64,000 nt of DNA, from positions 1,238,910 to 1,302,909 of the forward strand of contig KL647290.1 of assembly GCA_000727475.1 (NCBI GenBank), written 5' to 3'. A program made the position numbers and the translations under genes. Shown piece after piece: positions 1 through 11,100 of the stretch; the stretch's first letter is position 1, and each line of letters starts with the position of its first letter. The stretch is from Sarcocystis neurona. Lineage: Eukaryota; Apicomplexa; Conoidasida; Eucoccidiorida; Sarcocystidae. The notes under the pieces are model-generated. The model ran no database searches, was not told the DNA's origin, and worked only from the letters and a program-made list of their open reading frames with translations.

Positions 1-155
1 ATGTACACCTACTGTGGTGTATGTACACCTCCTGTGGTGTATGTACACCTCCTGTGGTGCATGTACACCTACAGTGGTGTATGTACACCTCCCCTGGTGT
101 ACGTACACCTACTATGGTGTATGTACACCTGCTGTGGTATACGTCCACCTACTGC
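1..155. repeat. 20-bp tandem repeat array
   Basis: About seven and a half head-to-tail copies of a 20-bp unit of the form ATGTACACCTNCTGTGGTGT start at the first base and degrade after position 140. Each junction creates a palindrome, GGTGTAYGTACACC, which is exact (GGTGTACGTACACC) at 96-109. The array lies downstream of the second visible ALAS exon on the minus strand, so it is probably inside an ALAS intron. It may extend left of the window. Confidence 0.95.
96..109. repeat. dispersed palindrome GGTGTACGTACACC
   Basis: Exact 14-base palindrome within the tandem array at the left edge. It is the clearest of several junction palindromes there. Confidence 0.9.
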
Positions 156-902
156 CTGCCCTATCCAGTACACAAACACCTCAGAGAGTCACCCCACAGC
201 CGCGGCGTACATACATCCCACTGCGCGCTCTCTCCTCTTCCAAGAATCGAAGAACAGCATTTCCAAAGACAGAACGCCGCCGTCTTTGCTGGACACACGA
301 CGGGAAACGCTTTTTCAAGACAGAACCATGAGGCAGACATGTTTCGGTATTGCAGCAGGACGTGTCGCTGTCGAGTTTTCTGCGAAGAGGAACGACCCCG
401 CTCCCGTAAATGGCAGTCCGCTGTTCTACCACCAAAGCAGTCAGGCGTCAGATCGCGTGATACCAACAATCGTTTCCAAGACGGGAGAAAATTCTCCTCG
501 CCTCAGGCGTAGCAGCGAAGTGTGCCTCCAGCTGCGGCACACAGAGGCCAGTCTAAGACACTCACTCCTCTGTCGACGGGTGGAGCAGCAGCCCGTGCAG
601 CTCGAAAGAATGAGAGCCGTCTCAGGCAAAGCATCGAAGAGAGCGACTTCTGCGTCAGTGGTGGTGCACCCCATCAGCAAAATTCCATGGGAACAGGGCT
701 GCGCAGAAGACGGAGGGCACCTGCATGCTGTGCTGCAATGTGTATCAGCCCATCTGGACCCGAGAGGTAGCTGTAAAACAAAAGTATGTGTATATACGTG
801 TATTTATACGTATACACATGGGAGTGCATCTTTTACTGTGACACAGACAGAAACTACTCTTTTGTGGTGGTGGTGGTGACTCGTTAGGAGGGAGCATGTT
901 AC
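156..902. other. probable ALAS intron, no exon seen
   Basis: After the splice donor at 902-901 the next ALAS block should begin with the conserved segment that follows the LFTSG motif. No minus-strand frame in this stretch encodes it, so the following exon must lie left of base 1. Several 60-160 residue open frames occur on both strands but have no recognisable motif. A TATACGTGTATTTATACG-like simple repeat sits near 790-815. Confidence 0.5.
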
Positions 903-3900
903 CTGAGGTGAAAAGCAGCGCTGCCTCTTTGCCGTGGAATGCAGCAAGTTCCCGCTCCAGTTCGACGTGATAACTGGACGTGCCGCTGATATTGCGCGTG
1001 CCACCCGCGCCTGCGCCGACCTCGTCCAGCGCTGCATGCGCAGCCTGCGGTGGCAGCAGCAGCAGAGAACGGAAGGGAGCGAAGCCTCGCAGCAGAGAAC
1101 GCAAAGTCACTGCAACAGAGACGGACACAGACGAAGTGTCGCTGACGCAGAGGGCGCGCTGCCGCACAACGAGGAGCAGCAGCAGCAGCCACAGCAGCTG
1201 CAGCATCATCAGCGGCAGCAGCAGCATCAACGGTAACAGCAGCACACGAAAAAGAGGAACGCGGCACTGAGGCAGCAGCAGCGGCAACAGAACAAGAACT
1301 TGCTACTGCAGCAGAAGCAGCAACGCAGCAACATAAGAGGCCGCCGCACACGTGAAACAGGAGCAGTGGTCGGAGCAGGCGCGAAGAAAGCAGCAGCAGC
1401 AACCGAGCAAGTGAGGCAGCAGCAGAAGAAAGGCGCGACCAAAGACAAGGCGTTGCGCGCGGACCGAAGGAGCGACAGCCGCGGACTGGCAAGACGGAAG
1501 CGCAGCAGGAGAACGGCGAGAGAGGAGAAGAAGCAGCAGTAGAAGAGGAGGAGAGGCAAAACAGCGTCAGATTGTTGACAACGACGTGGCCGGCTGGGCA
1601 GCCGCACCAGCAGCAGCACTACCAAAAGACTTCACTGCGTCGCCAACTGCCACAGAAGGAGAAGACCAGCTCCTGCAGCGGCAGCAGAACGACTAGGGCA
1701 GCAGCAGCCCTAGCAGCGTGTCCCGCGACTGGCAGCGACAGCAGCTCGGGAAGATGAGACAGCACCAGCAGAGTGGCAATGCGCGTAGCAGCCCCACCAG
1801 CGGGAGCCGTGTCAACACGTGATCGGGTGCAGCAGCAGCAGCAGCACGGACGCAGTGTACTGGGCAGCAGCACCAGCAAGATGCACGTCAACGAGCCAAG
1901 CCTTGGCCGCTGCAGGGTTCACACCCAAGCAGCAGCAGCAGCGCGTGTAGGCGGCAGCAGCAGCAGCGCATGTTAGCAGCAGCAGAGCAGCGCATGTAGG
2001 CAGCAGCAGAGCAGCGCATGTAGGCAGCAGCAGAGCAGCGCATGTAGGCAGCAGCAGAGCAGCGCATGTAGGCAGCAGCAGAGCAGCGCATGTAGGCAGC
2101 AGCAGAGCAGCGCATGTAGGCAGCAGCAGAGCAGTGCACGTAGGCAGCAGCAGAAACCGGAGAGGCGGCAGCAGCAGTGCGTGTAGGCAGTGGCAGCAGC
2201 AACCAACGGTAGCCGCAGGACCAGCAGCACACGTACGCAGCAGCAAAACCGGAAGTGGCAGGGCAGCAGTCGGGGAGCGCAGCAGCAGCAGCGATGGCGC
2301 GCGCATGTTGCAGGCGGCAACGGCAACAGTGAAGCAACAGGAGCGGCCACCAGAGCGTAGAGGCAACAACTGCTGTAGACGAGTGGGAGGCCGCATGCGG
2401 GGGGGCGACGCATGCAGCCATAGACACATGCGGCAGGCAGACGCGTGGGGCACGTTGATGTGCATGTACCAGCACAGGGAGCGCGAAGGCCACGTAATGG
2501 CAGAGTGCAAGCGGGGGCATCAGCTGAGAAATTTTCAGCGGCAGCTGCAAGTGGTCGCTGGAGTGGAGAAGACCGTCCGCAGCAGCACCGTACGAGCACA
2601 GAGACGCGGGAGAAGCAGACGTTTTGAGCAAGAAAGAGAAGTCGAGCGCGCCCAGTGCGACGAAGAAGGATGAAGAGCAGCGCAGCAAGTATGATAGCAC
2701 TCCTGGAACAGCAGCTGCCGCAACAGCAAGACGCAGAGGCGTCTGTTGGCTCTCGCAGAAGAAAAACACCGGCATGCCAGAGAACTCTTACCCCCTCTTC
2801 GTACGTAAATATTTTAGAGACGGAGAAGTGTAGACTCATTCAGGGTTCAACACGCGGTGCAGACAAGTGCTGTACATAGGAAGTGCTGTAGTGTATGTAC
2901 ACCAGCGTGGAGATAGAGCGAGAGAAACGGGAAGACGGCTGCAGCAGCTCTGGCTCTTACCTGAAGAACTAGTGGGTGCTGACCCATGCCGAGATAATCG
3001 TTCGAACACCAGAGCTGCACCTCACCCCGCCGCATTCTTGCCTGTAGGCTGCGCGCTTGCTGCGGCTCCTGCTGCTGCCGTTCTTGCTGCTGCTGCCCCT
3101 TCTGCTGCTGCTGCTGCACCTTCTGCTGCGGATGCACCTTCTGCTGCTGCTGCACCTTCTGCTGCTGATGCTGCGCTTGGTGTTGCTGCTGCTCGCCGTT
3201 GAGGACGTCTTTGTGCAGGGCTCTGCGTGGCGCGACGCCGGTGCCAAGCAGTTGCGCCAGCTGCTGATTCTCTTCGAAGAAAATCGCTGCCCGTGGGAAC
3301 TGTCCACGCTTCCTCTTCAGTTCGGCAAAGACACGGTAACGGCCCTCCGCATGAAGCTGCGCTATTGCTGCGGCGAAGCGCTCCTCGTAATAGAAAGGCG
3401 ACAAGCACTGCGTTCCTTCCGTCTCCTGCTGCAGTTGCTGCTGCAGCTGCTGCCGCTGTAGCACCTGGTGCTCCTCGTGCTGTTGCTGCAAGGGGTGCCG
3501 CTGCTGCTGTTGCTGCTGCTGGGGGACGTCCCGAGGCGAAAGTACGTGTTGCAGGTGGAGCGCTGGATGCGCAAGCGTAAGACGGATGGGCATCTGCTGG
3601 CCGCTTCTCTCTGCTGCTGGCTGTATCTGCTGCTGTCGGTCACGCTGCTGCTGTCGCTGTTGCAGGTGCTGCTGCTGGTGAAGGCCAACAAGCCGCTGGT
3701 GGTGGAGTGTGGTGGCGCGCAGCACTGCAGGCAGCGCAGCAGCATCAATGTTCGAGGCAACCGGGCAGAACGCTCGGAAGGGGAAGAGAGTCGCAAGAGA
3801 GTGCTCCGCATGTCTGGACAGAAACGGGCAGCAGCTTGCTGCTGTCCCTGTTGGGAAAGACTGGTGTGCAGCTGCTCCTCCGGTAGTTGCCGCGGAGCCA

Positions 3901-4112
3901 GAAGCAGCAGGAGCAGCAGCACCGGCGTAACGCGGCCCTCTCGTCTTCGCTGCGGCTGCCGCGGACGACGACGAGGAAGAGCAAGACGTGGAGGAAGACG
4001 AGGCGCAGGAGGAAAATGCTGCTGCGGCGCTGCTCAACACTCGGACTCCCCCCTGGTGATGGGCCCCCCCAGCAGGCGACGTCGCGCGCACGACGGTGAC
4101 TAGACGAGACAT
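903..4112 (-). CDS. ALAS: 5-aminolevulinate synthase, 5' half (partial)
   Basis: This pyridoxal-phosphate enzyme condenses glycine and succinyl-CoA, the first committed step of heme synthesis, normally in mitochondria. Exon 1 is 4112-2961 (384 codons from an ATG) and ends with donor CAG|GTAAGA. Exon 2 is 1044-903, entered through CCGCAG|GCT and left through G|GTAACA. The joined protein has family motifs in order: [41 protein letters not shown], then across the junction [30 protein letters not shown] and ALLFTSG. The first ~90 residues are Ser/Ala-rich with scattered Arg, which fits a mitochondrial presequence. Cys-Pro motifs occur at residues 95-96 (CPFLSR) and 116-117. Glutamine tracts separate the N-terminal helix from the catalytic core. 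The pyridoxal Lys and the C-terminal half are outside the window. Confidence 0.93.
1045..2960 (-). other. ALAS intron 1
   Basis: The 1,916-nt intron is set by matching phase-0 splice sites, GTAAGA at 2960-2955 and CCGCAG at 1050-1045. Joining across it gives [15 protein letters not shown], the order expected for the family. The intron is dense in CAG/CTG repeats, so long Ala-, Cys- or Leu-rich open frames run through it on both strands. These are composition artefacts. Confidence 0.85.
1966..2146. repeat. 24-bp CAG-containing tandem repeat
   Basis: About seven nearly identical copies of a 24-bp unit (CATGTAGGCAGCAGCAGAGCAGCG), with drift in the last copy (CACGTAGG). The unit length is a multiple of three, so it stays open in several frames and yields repetitive peptides such as AAAYMRCS. 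It lies in ALAS intron 1 and is not expected to be translated in the ALAS protein. Confidence 0.95.
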
Positions 4113-7100
4113 GGTGCCACTCTTGGATTAATCCTCAACGCGCCTTCTGCTCGCCCAGTGCCGCTCGCCCCCCCCTGCTGCTCGCTTGTCTCGACTGCAG
4201 CAAACGCCACACGGTCGCAGCGGCCTTCCTCTGACGCAAGAGCCCCGAAGACCTCACAGAGCCCTTGGGGTGCTGCTCGCGGAGTGTCTGCTGCTGTTTT
4301 TGCTGCCAGTTTTGCCGGTGTGTCCTCCTGCTGCTGCAGTTTCCTGGTGCTGTTGCTGACTGCGGTGTGGGGTTTGTGTCGTGTGAGAACGCCGGGCGCC
4401 CGCGGGGCGCGGGCAACACGCCTCTTCAGTCCGTCCCCAAGAGAAGCCGCTACAGTCCCTGCTGCTGCTACTGTTCAGTCCCTATCTCTCGCTGTTGCTG
4501 CTGCTGCCGCCTCTGTATAAAGAGTGCAGCTGCAGTAAGAACACCTGTCGACAGCTGCTTCTGCCCTCGCCGCTGCTGCCGCGGCGTGGGTTGCATGCTC
4601 TTAGGCACACTGCTATTGCAGTGGGAGTGCACGGTCTTCTGGGTAGAAAAAAACCCTGCCTTCGCGACGTTGAAGAATTAAAGAGGCGCTACGACAAAAT
4701 GGCAAGTCCAGGGCCTTGGACAAAATGCACCTCTGCAGCAATAGTTGCGAAAGACGCGGCTACGAGCATGACAGGCGACACGCGAGGCAGCGGCGGCGGC
4801 CGCAGCAGCAGCACTGCACTCGAAAGAACGCTGCCTGCTACCCAAGGTGCACCGCCTCACTTAGGGGAAAGTAGAAGAGAAAGGAGAGTATTGAAGCACG
4901 GGCATCATGGCAGCGGCAACAGAGGCAGCAGCCGTGGACGCTGGAGCAGCCGCAGAGGCAGCAGCAGCGGCAACGGAACAACAGCAGCCGCAACACAGAG
5001 CAGCAGCACCGCAGCAGCAGGAGCGCGATGGATGACGATCCCCGGGATCGGCTAGCGGCAGGGGACGGCCTTCGACATGCCGGCGACGAAGAGCTGCGCA
5101 GGAAGACGCCCACGACAGTAGCAAGAGAGACATAGCAGTGCAACACCAACAGCGAAACAGCAGCTCTGCGGCAGCCACGGAAAAAAAAAAAGAATTTACA
5201 TTACTTGCAAGCAGACGACCACCTGCCGCAGCACAGCTGCTGTTGTGTGTGTCCCGCGACCGCTGCCCGCTGGATCACCACCGCACGACAGCAGTCCGGC
5301 ACTGCTGTCGTCCATGCTCCGGCGGTGCTGCAGCTCTCTGGTGCGGCTTCCCCGGGGCTGCTGCGCAGTCCCGCTGCTGCTGCTGTCAGCCGCCGCCCGC
5401 TGCTCTACTACAGAATCCTTAAGGCTTCCTCCACGGCTGCTGCTGCCGCTGCCGCACCGGTGTCGTTCCCGACTGCGGCAAGCGTCTATCCGCGCCAGTC
5501 TGTATTCAACTGAAGTGCTGTGGCTGCTGCTGCGGCTGCTGCTGCGCCGCTGCCGCTCTTGTCCTGGGCGCTGTTGTTGGGACCGCTTCACTGCCGCTGC
5601 CGCTGTGCACTGCTGCTGCAGGAATTCGCGCCGCAGATGTGTGCGCCGTCCGCCGTCGTCCGTGCGGCGATACCCCTGTTGCTGCGGGCCCCTGATGTGC
5701 TGCTGTTCGTGGTCTACCGCTTCTGTTGTTGCTCAAGTCCACGGCTCGGTGCAGCTTTCCCAACAATCCTGCCTCTTTCGCTACTGCTGTCACTGCTCCA
5801 GCTTCCTCTGCGGCACTCTCGTCTCCTCAGACTGCAAAAAGGGACACGCTGTTTCAGCAGGCAGATGCGGCTGCAATCGAGAGGAGTTCAGTCGCCCGAG
5901 GAACGGCACTGCGGCTGGTTAGGCGTAGTATGTGCACGACAGCAGCACGCAGCAGCAGCCGCAGCAGGTCGTCGGCACGTTGGCGACACTGGTTGTCTGG
6001 CAGAAGCAGCAGTGGAAGAAGCGGCCTGTCAGGAAAAAAGCGGCAGAAGCGGCGGGTCTACGGCGCCTGTCGTAAGTTGTCCGTACACAGGGGGGAGCAG
6101 AGGAAAGACGCGAGGGGCGGGACAGGAGTAGCAGCAGCCGAAGCGGTGACAGCCCCGCTCAGCGCAGCAGTTCGCACGAAAGGAATTCTGCCCGCTGCAC
6201 TGCAGCAGCACAGTCACTGCAGCGGAGCGGTGGTGGGAGAGGTGGTCGGCGAGCTGCCCGCACAGGGCGCACGACGGAGGACAGCGCCGTAGGTCCGAAG
6301 ACTCTTTTCAGATGCCAGGGGGGGAAGAAGCCTTCGAGGTGTCCACACGCCCCCGGCGCTTCGCTGCCCTTCGCGAGGGAACCCCGCGAGAAGATGTATC
6401 CCGAGTTCACATGGGCACTTACCCTATTCTCTTCTCTTCTCGGTTTTCGACTCACGGTAGCAGCCTGGGCTACAATTCTCCCTGCCGCGTGACGAACTTT
6501 CCCTGGGATCCCTTGTCGGGTGTACGTACACTGGACACGGCACTTCCCAGTCGCCCCGCCGCGGCAAGACCTCGTCCCCCCATGCTGCAGCAGCTGCTGC
6601 AGCCACGAGGCGGTTCCTGCTGGGGCAGTGTTGCTGCTTCACTCGCTTCTCTTGTCACGTGTTGGCAGCAGCAGAGGTCCTGTTCCCTCTGGTGCTACTG
6701 CTGCGGGGGTATCACTGGCTGTGGTGCGGTTGCTGCTGCTGCTGCTCTTGCTGCTGCTGCTGGTCTTGCTGCTGTAGTTGCTGCTCTACCTGCCGCTCTT
6801 GCCGCTGCTGCTGCTCTTGGTGTTGCCGTGTTGCTGCTGTTGCTGCTAGCCGCGACAGTGCATGCGCGGTCTGCAAAGTTCTTATTTTCCGCTGCAAACG
6901 GAAGGATTTTCTCGCGATTCGCAGAGTCGTCGGCACTGCAGAGAAGCGACAGCGGCCTCAACGGGAAAAGCTACGTCCTTCGTCGAGCAGCACGCCCGTT
7001 TCGGCCCTCAGCGGGGTTGCGCTTTGCTGGGTCAGGGCAGTGATCTTTAGTATCTCTCATTCTCGGGCGTGGAAATTTGAACACTTCCACCGTACGTACC

Positions 7101-8198
7101 ACTTCCGTTCCCAGTTCAATTCTTCTTCATCGTTCACTTCCACGTCCTTCTTCGTTCCCCGTCTCTTCACCTTTCCAGTGGTTTCGGCGTGATTTTTCCT
7201 CTCAGTTCTCCTCCGTGCATCGTCTTAACACTTTTCCCCCCAACCCCGTCTGCTCCTCACGGGCACACGCGCGCCGCTTAACGAAGCTCTTTCGTGCTAG
7301 CTGGCTTCTCTTCCTCTCTCTCTTTACGCTTCTCTTCTCCTCTCCTCGCACTTTTAATTGCCCCTCCGCCGAACACCTCCGCTGTGCGGCCTTTGCTCGT
7401 GAGGACGCTCGCTTCCCAGATCAAACGCGTCTGTTTCTCAAGCCCACGACTCCCTTTGCAATGCTGCCGGCAGTGGCAGCATTGGACCTCCTCTACGCTC
7501 CCGCGCCGGCGGCGATGCAGCAGCGCAGGCTCTGCCTATGTGCAGCGCAGCATCAGTTCTTCTCCTACGAGCCGGCCTGAGCCGGTGGAGTTGCCGCAGC
7601 CGTAGCCCAGCAGCAGTGGCGGGCGGGGGAGTCGCAGCAGCGCTGACGGGGGGAGCAGCAGCAGCAGACGTTGGGGTGCAGCCAGAAGTGCACGCAGGTG
7701 CATAGACAGCAGAACGGGGGCGTTCTTGGGCCCGGCAGCCGCGAAGAACCGCCACGAGTAGCAGAGAGGGCAGGGCAGGTGTTTGCGCAGCAGCCACCAC
7801 CAAGACACCAGCAGCAGCTGCTGCTGCAGCAACAGCAGCAGTCGAGAGGAACGGCAGCCGCAACAGGAGTAGCCGAGAGAAACGGCAGCAGCAGCAGCAG
7901 CCGAGAGAAACGACGGCAGCAGCAACGGAGAGAAACGACAGCCGCAGCAGATATGGGCAGCAGATGGTTGCCTGCGCAGCAGCAGCAGCACAGGTTGACC
8001 GCACACGCCTTTCGCCGATGCACACGTGCACCTGCAGCAGCCGAAGCGACAGCAGGAGCATGTGACTTCCATTTGGAGTGCAGCGAAGTTGTGCACTGGG
8101 ACCCATGGAGGCGCTGATTGCTCTGAACGTGCACAGCGATGGTTATTTTCATTTGTAGCGCATGAGAGAGTTTACTCCCGTATCTCTGTTGCTGCAGG
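4113..8198. other. ALAS-TBP divergent spacer, no recognised gene
   Basis: This 4.1-kb interval separates the ALAS and TBP start codons, which face away from each other, so it should hold both promoters. It is mostly CAG/CTG-rich and open in all frames. The most protein-like stretch is plus-strand 5726-5925 (contains ARCSFPNNPASFATAV), which could be an exon, but no homologous family or splice partner was recognised. 7080-7420 is strongly C/T-rich on the plus strand. A good acceptor (CTCTGTTGCTGCAG|G) sits directly before the TBP ATG, so a 5' exon of TBP may lie here. Confidence 0.5.
6519..6532. repeat. dispersed palindrome, one mismatch
   Basis: GGTGTACGTACACT, a single-base variant of the dispersed palindrome, in the ALAS-TBP spacer. 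Confidence 0.8.
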
Positions 8199-11100
8199 AT
8201 GACGCCCTCCGGCCTTGCCGCAGCAGCTGCTTTGCGCAGCAGCAGCGGCAGCGGCAGCAGCGCGTCTTCGAAAAGGCGGCGGCGTTCCCACGAGAGGAGC
8301 AGCAGCGAGGGCAGCAGCAGTGACAGTGGCTGCAGGGCCAGCAGCAGCAACAGTAGCAGCAGCAGCGGAGCAAGCAGGGGCACCGGCACGGGCCGTGCTC
8401 CTGAAGCTGCTGCTGACGTCGGACTCAGAGCGCCGCGTGAGCTGCACCGACGAGACCCAGAGCAACAGCCTGAGCGAGAGGAACAGCGGGAGGAGCGGCG
8501 AGAAGAAGAGAGTGAAGAGGAAGAGGACGGCGAAAGGCAGGGACAGGGAAAGGAAGAGCAGCAGGGGAAGGAAGGTGCAGAAGAGAAGCAGGTCGTTCTT
8601 GACGACTTGTCGTTTGAAACGGACGCGACTCTCTTAGATGCCTTACTTGCAGAGGACAGTTGTTCGTCTGTTGCTGCCAGCACGAGTCAGCCGACTTCTT
8701 TTTCTTCTTCGCTGCTTGCTGCAGCAGGTCCTGCTGCTGCATCTACGTCTCGCGGGCCTCTCGCTGCAGGAGAAGGAGCTCGTGCTGCGGCGGCGGCACC
8801 GGCAGTGCGTGGGGAGACGCGGCGGGTGTCTGCTGCTGCTTCTGCTGCTGTGGGTTCCACGCCGTCGTACGGAGCAGCCACTGCTGCTGCTTCTTCTTCT
8901 TCTCGCTCTTCTCGTGCCCCGCTTTCCGCTCTGCCTGCTGGAGGCAGTTGGCCGACTTCTGCGGCGGCTGCTGCGTCTGCGGGCAACGTTGCTGCTGTGG
9001 CTGCTGCTGCGGCACCGCTGTCCAGAGCAGCAGGGAGGACTGCTGTGCAGCCGCTGCCCGAGCTGCCGGCGCCGCTGCTGCCGGAGCTCCAGAACGTCGT
9101 CGCTTCCGCTCAGGCCGCCTGGGTCGCAGGACCCGCAGAAAAGGGGACAGCAGCAGAAGCAGCAGGCAGACAAACCCTCCACTGCAGCAGCCGCTGGGCA
9201 CGGGGAGGAGAAGGAGGAGGGACAAGCGAGAACATGCGTCTGGATCTGCGGCAGCTGGCGATCAGCTGTCGGTGCGTCGAGTATAACCCGAGGAAAATTA
9301 ACGCATGCATCGTCCGATTGAGAAGGCCCAAGTGCACTGCTCTCATCTTCCGCACAGGTAATATATCACACCTTTCTCTCCCTCTCTATATCCGTATATT
9401 CAACAAGTGTGTCTCTTTCATATATATATATATGTGCAATACTTATATATATATAGGTATGCCGCTCGTGTGTACGTGTATCTACAGGGTCCTGTTATCT
9501 ATATGTATATATATATGGCGCATGTACATATATATGTATCTACAGGGTGGTACCATATATATATATATATATATGTGCTGCATATGTGTATACAGGGTAG
9601 TACTTTTTGCTCGTTTCTACTTGATATATTCGTATGTATGCACCTGCACATGCCTTTGACAGCTGCGCGCCTGTACGCTTCTCAGTATTGCTAAGCCCGA
9701 AGCAAGGCTCATCGTTGTTGTAGGCCCAGGGGCCTGTGGGGGGGGGACGTGCTGTTGCGCTTCTGTACCCGCCGCTGCTGCGCAAACGACGTTGGGGACA
9801 CAGGCCTGCATGCGCGCGGCTCCTGCACCTTCGCGCCCGTATTATATCGGCGAAGGACGCGCCTTTCTCGCCGGCGAGCGCGGTCTGTCCTTCTTGCGTA
9901 GAAGGTCCACACAGAGAGAGAGCAGCAGCTCGTGGGGAGACTCTGGACATGCATGCGGCGGTCCTCGGCCTTGTGGAGGACCGTCCTGGCTGTGGCAGAG
10001 AGAGAGAGTCCGTTTTTCATCTGCTGCAGAGGCTGCAGCAGTGTCGACGGGTCTGCAGATTGATGTATTTGTTCCTCTCTCCGGCTGTCTTTGGGTCAGC
10101 GCAGGTCCTTTTTTCCTCGGGGTCACTTGGACCCGCGCACGTCCGCACGCGTTCGCCTGCGCTCACGATGTGCCTGTCGAAAGGAAGTCTTGCTGCCTTT
10201 GGCGAGCAGCTTTTTTCCCTGTTTTAGGGGACTGTTTCATAGATGCAACATCCAGGGAATCTCCAAGGAAAGAAGACGGTTTTGTCGGATGTACCTATAT
10301 ATATATGAGTGTGTCTACAACGCATGCAACAGCATCTGGAGGCGTGGACTGGGGAATGCCTGTATATATGGGTCGTCTAGAGAACTTGTGTGTGGAGGTG
10401 TATATGCGTGTGTGTCTGTGTGTGGACGTCTGCGTAGAACGCATGCAGCAACGGCTGTAGGCGTGGACAGGCGAAGTGTTTCTGTGTATGCCGGTGTTGT
10501 GTAGAGACTGTGTAGCTGGAGAACGGACGTGCCGTCTGCCCGTGTTTGTAGCTGGTAGCGCATGCAACACATGCAGAGGAGGTGGGGAAAAGGCTCCCTG
10601 TGCGGCCGACACACGCCCCCTCGCTCTCGCTTTACTGCCGTACTTCCCTCGTGCGCCGTCTGTGTGGATTTCTTTCTGCGTCGGCGTTTTCCCCCCCGCG
10701 CGGTGTCGAGGCGGTCTCGTGCGGGGGCTTCTGCTGCGAAGCGTTCAGCAGGGGCTCCTTCCCACTCCTTTGCAGCAGCTCGGCGCCCAAATTTTCTGAT
10801 GGGGGAGAAGGGCTGTTTTTTTCTCTCGTCAGTCTCTGCCCGTGTGCGTATGCGCGCAGGAAGGGCGCCCACGCACAGACGCAGAAGCGCTCGGCTGGGG
10901 GGAGGGGGAGGTTCCTACCTGCACAGACTTCTTCGTCCCGAGGGGCAGTCATTCAACTGCTGCTGTTGCTGCTGCCAGTCCACAGCGTCCTCCTCTCCTC
11001 TTCTCGTCCTTTCCGGCTCTCTTCGTCTTGTTCTTTTCGGGTCTCTTCTTCTCGTCCTTTTCTTCTATCACTTCCCGTCCCTCTCTTTTCGTCGCTTTCT

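Noticed and set aside
1045..2960. Long minus-strand open frames rich in Cys, Leu and Ala across 1.8-2.8 kb
   Set aside because: They come from the complement of CAG repeats and a 24-bp array, have no motif, and lie within an intron defined by matching ALAS splice sites.
9358..9659. Extension of the TBP first-exon frame into a Tyr/Ile/Val-rich tail
   Set aside because: The frame runs through a GTAATA donor into TA microsatellite DNA. Splicing at 9357 restores the family motif exactly.
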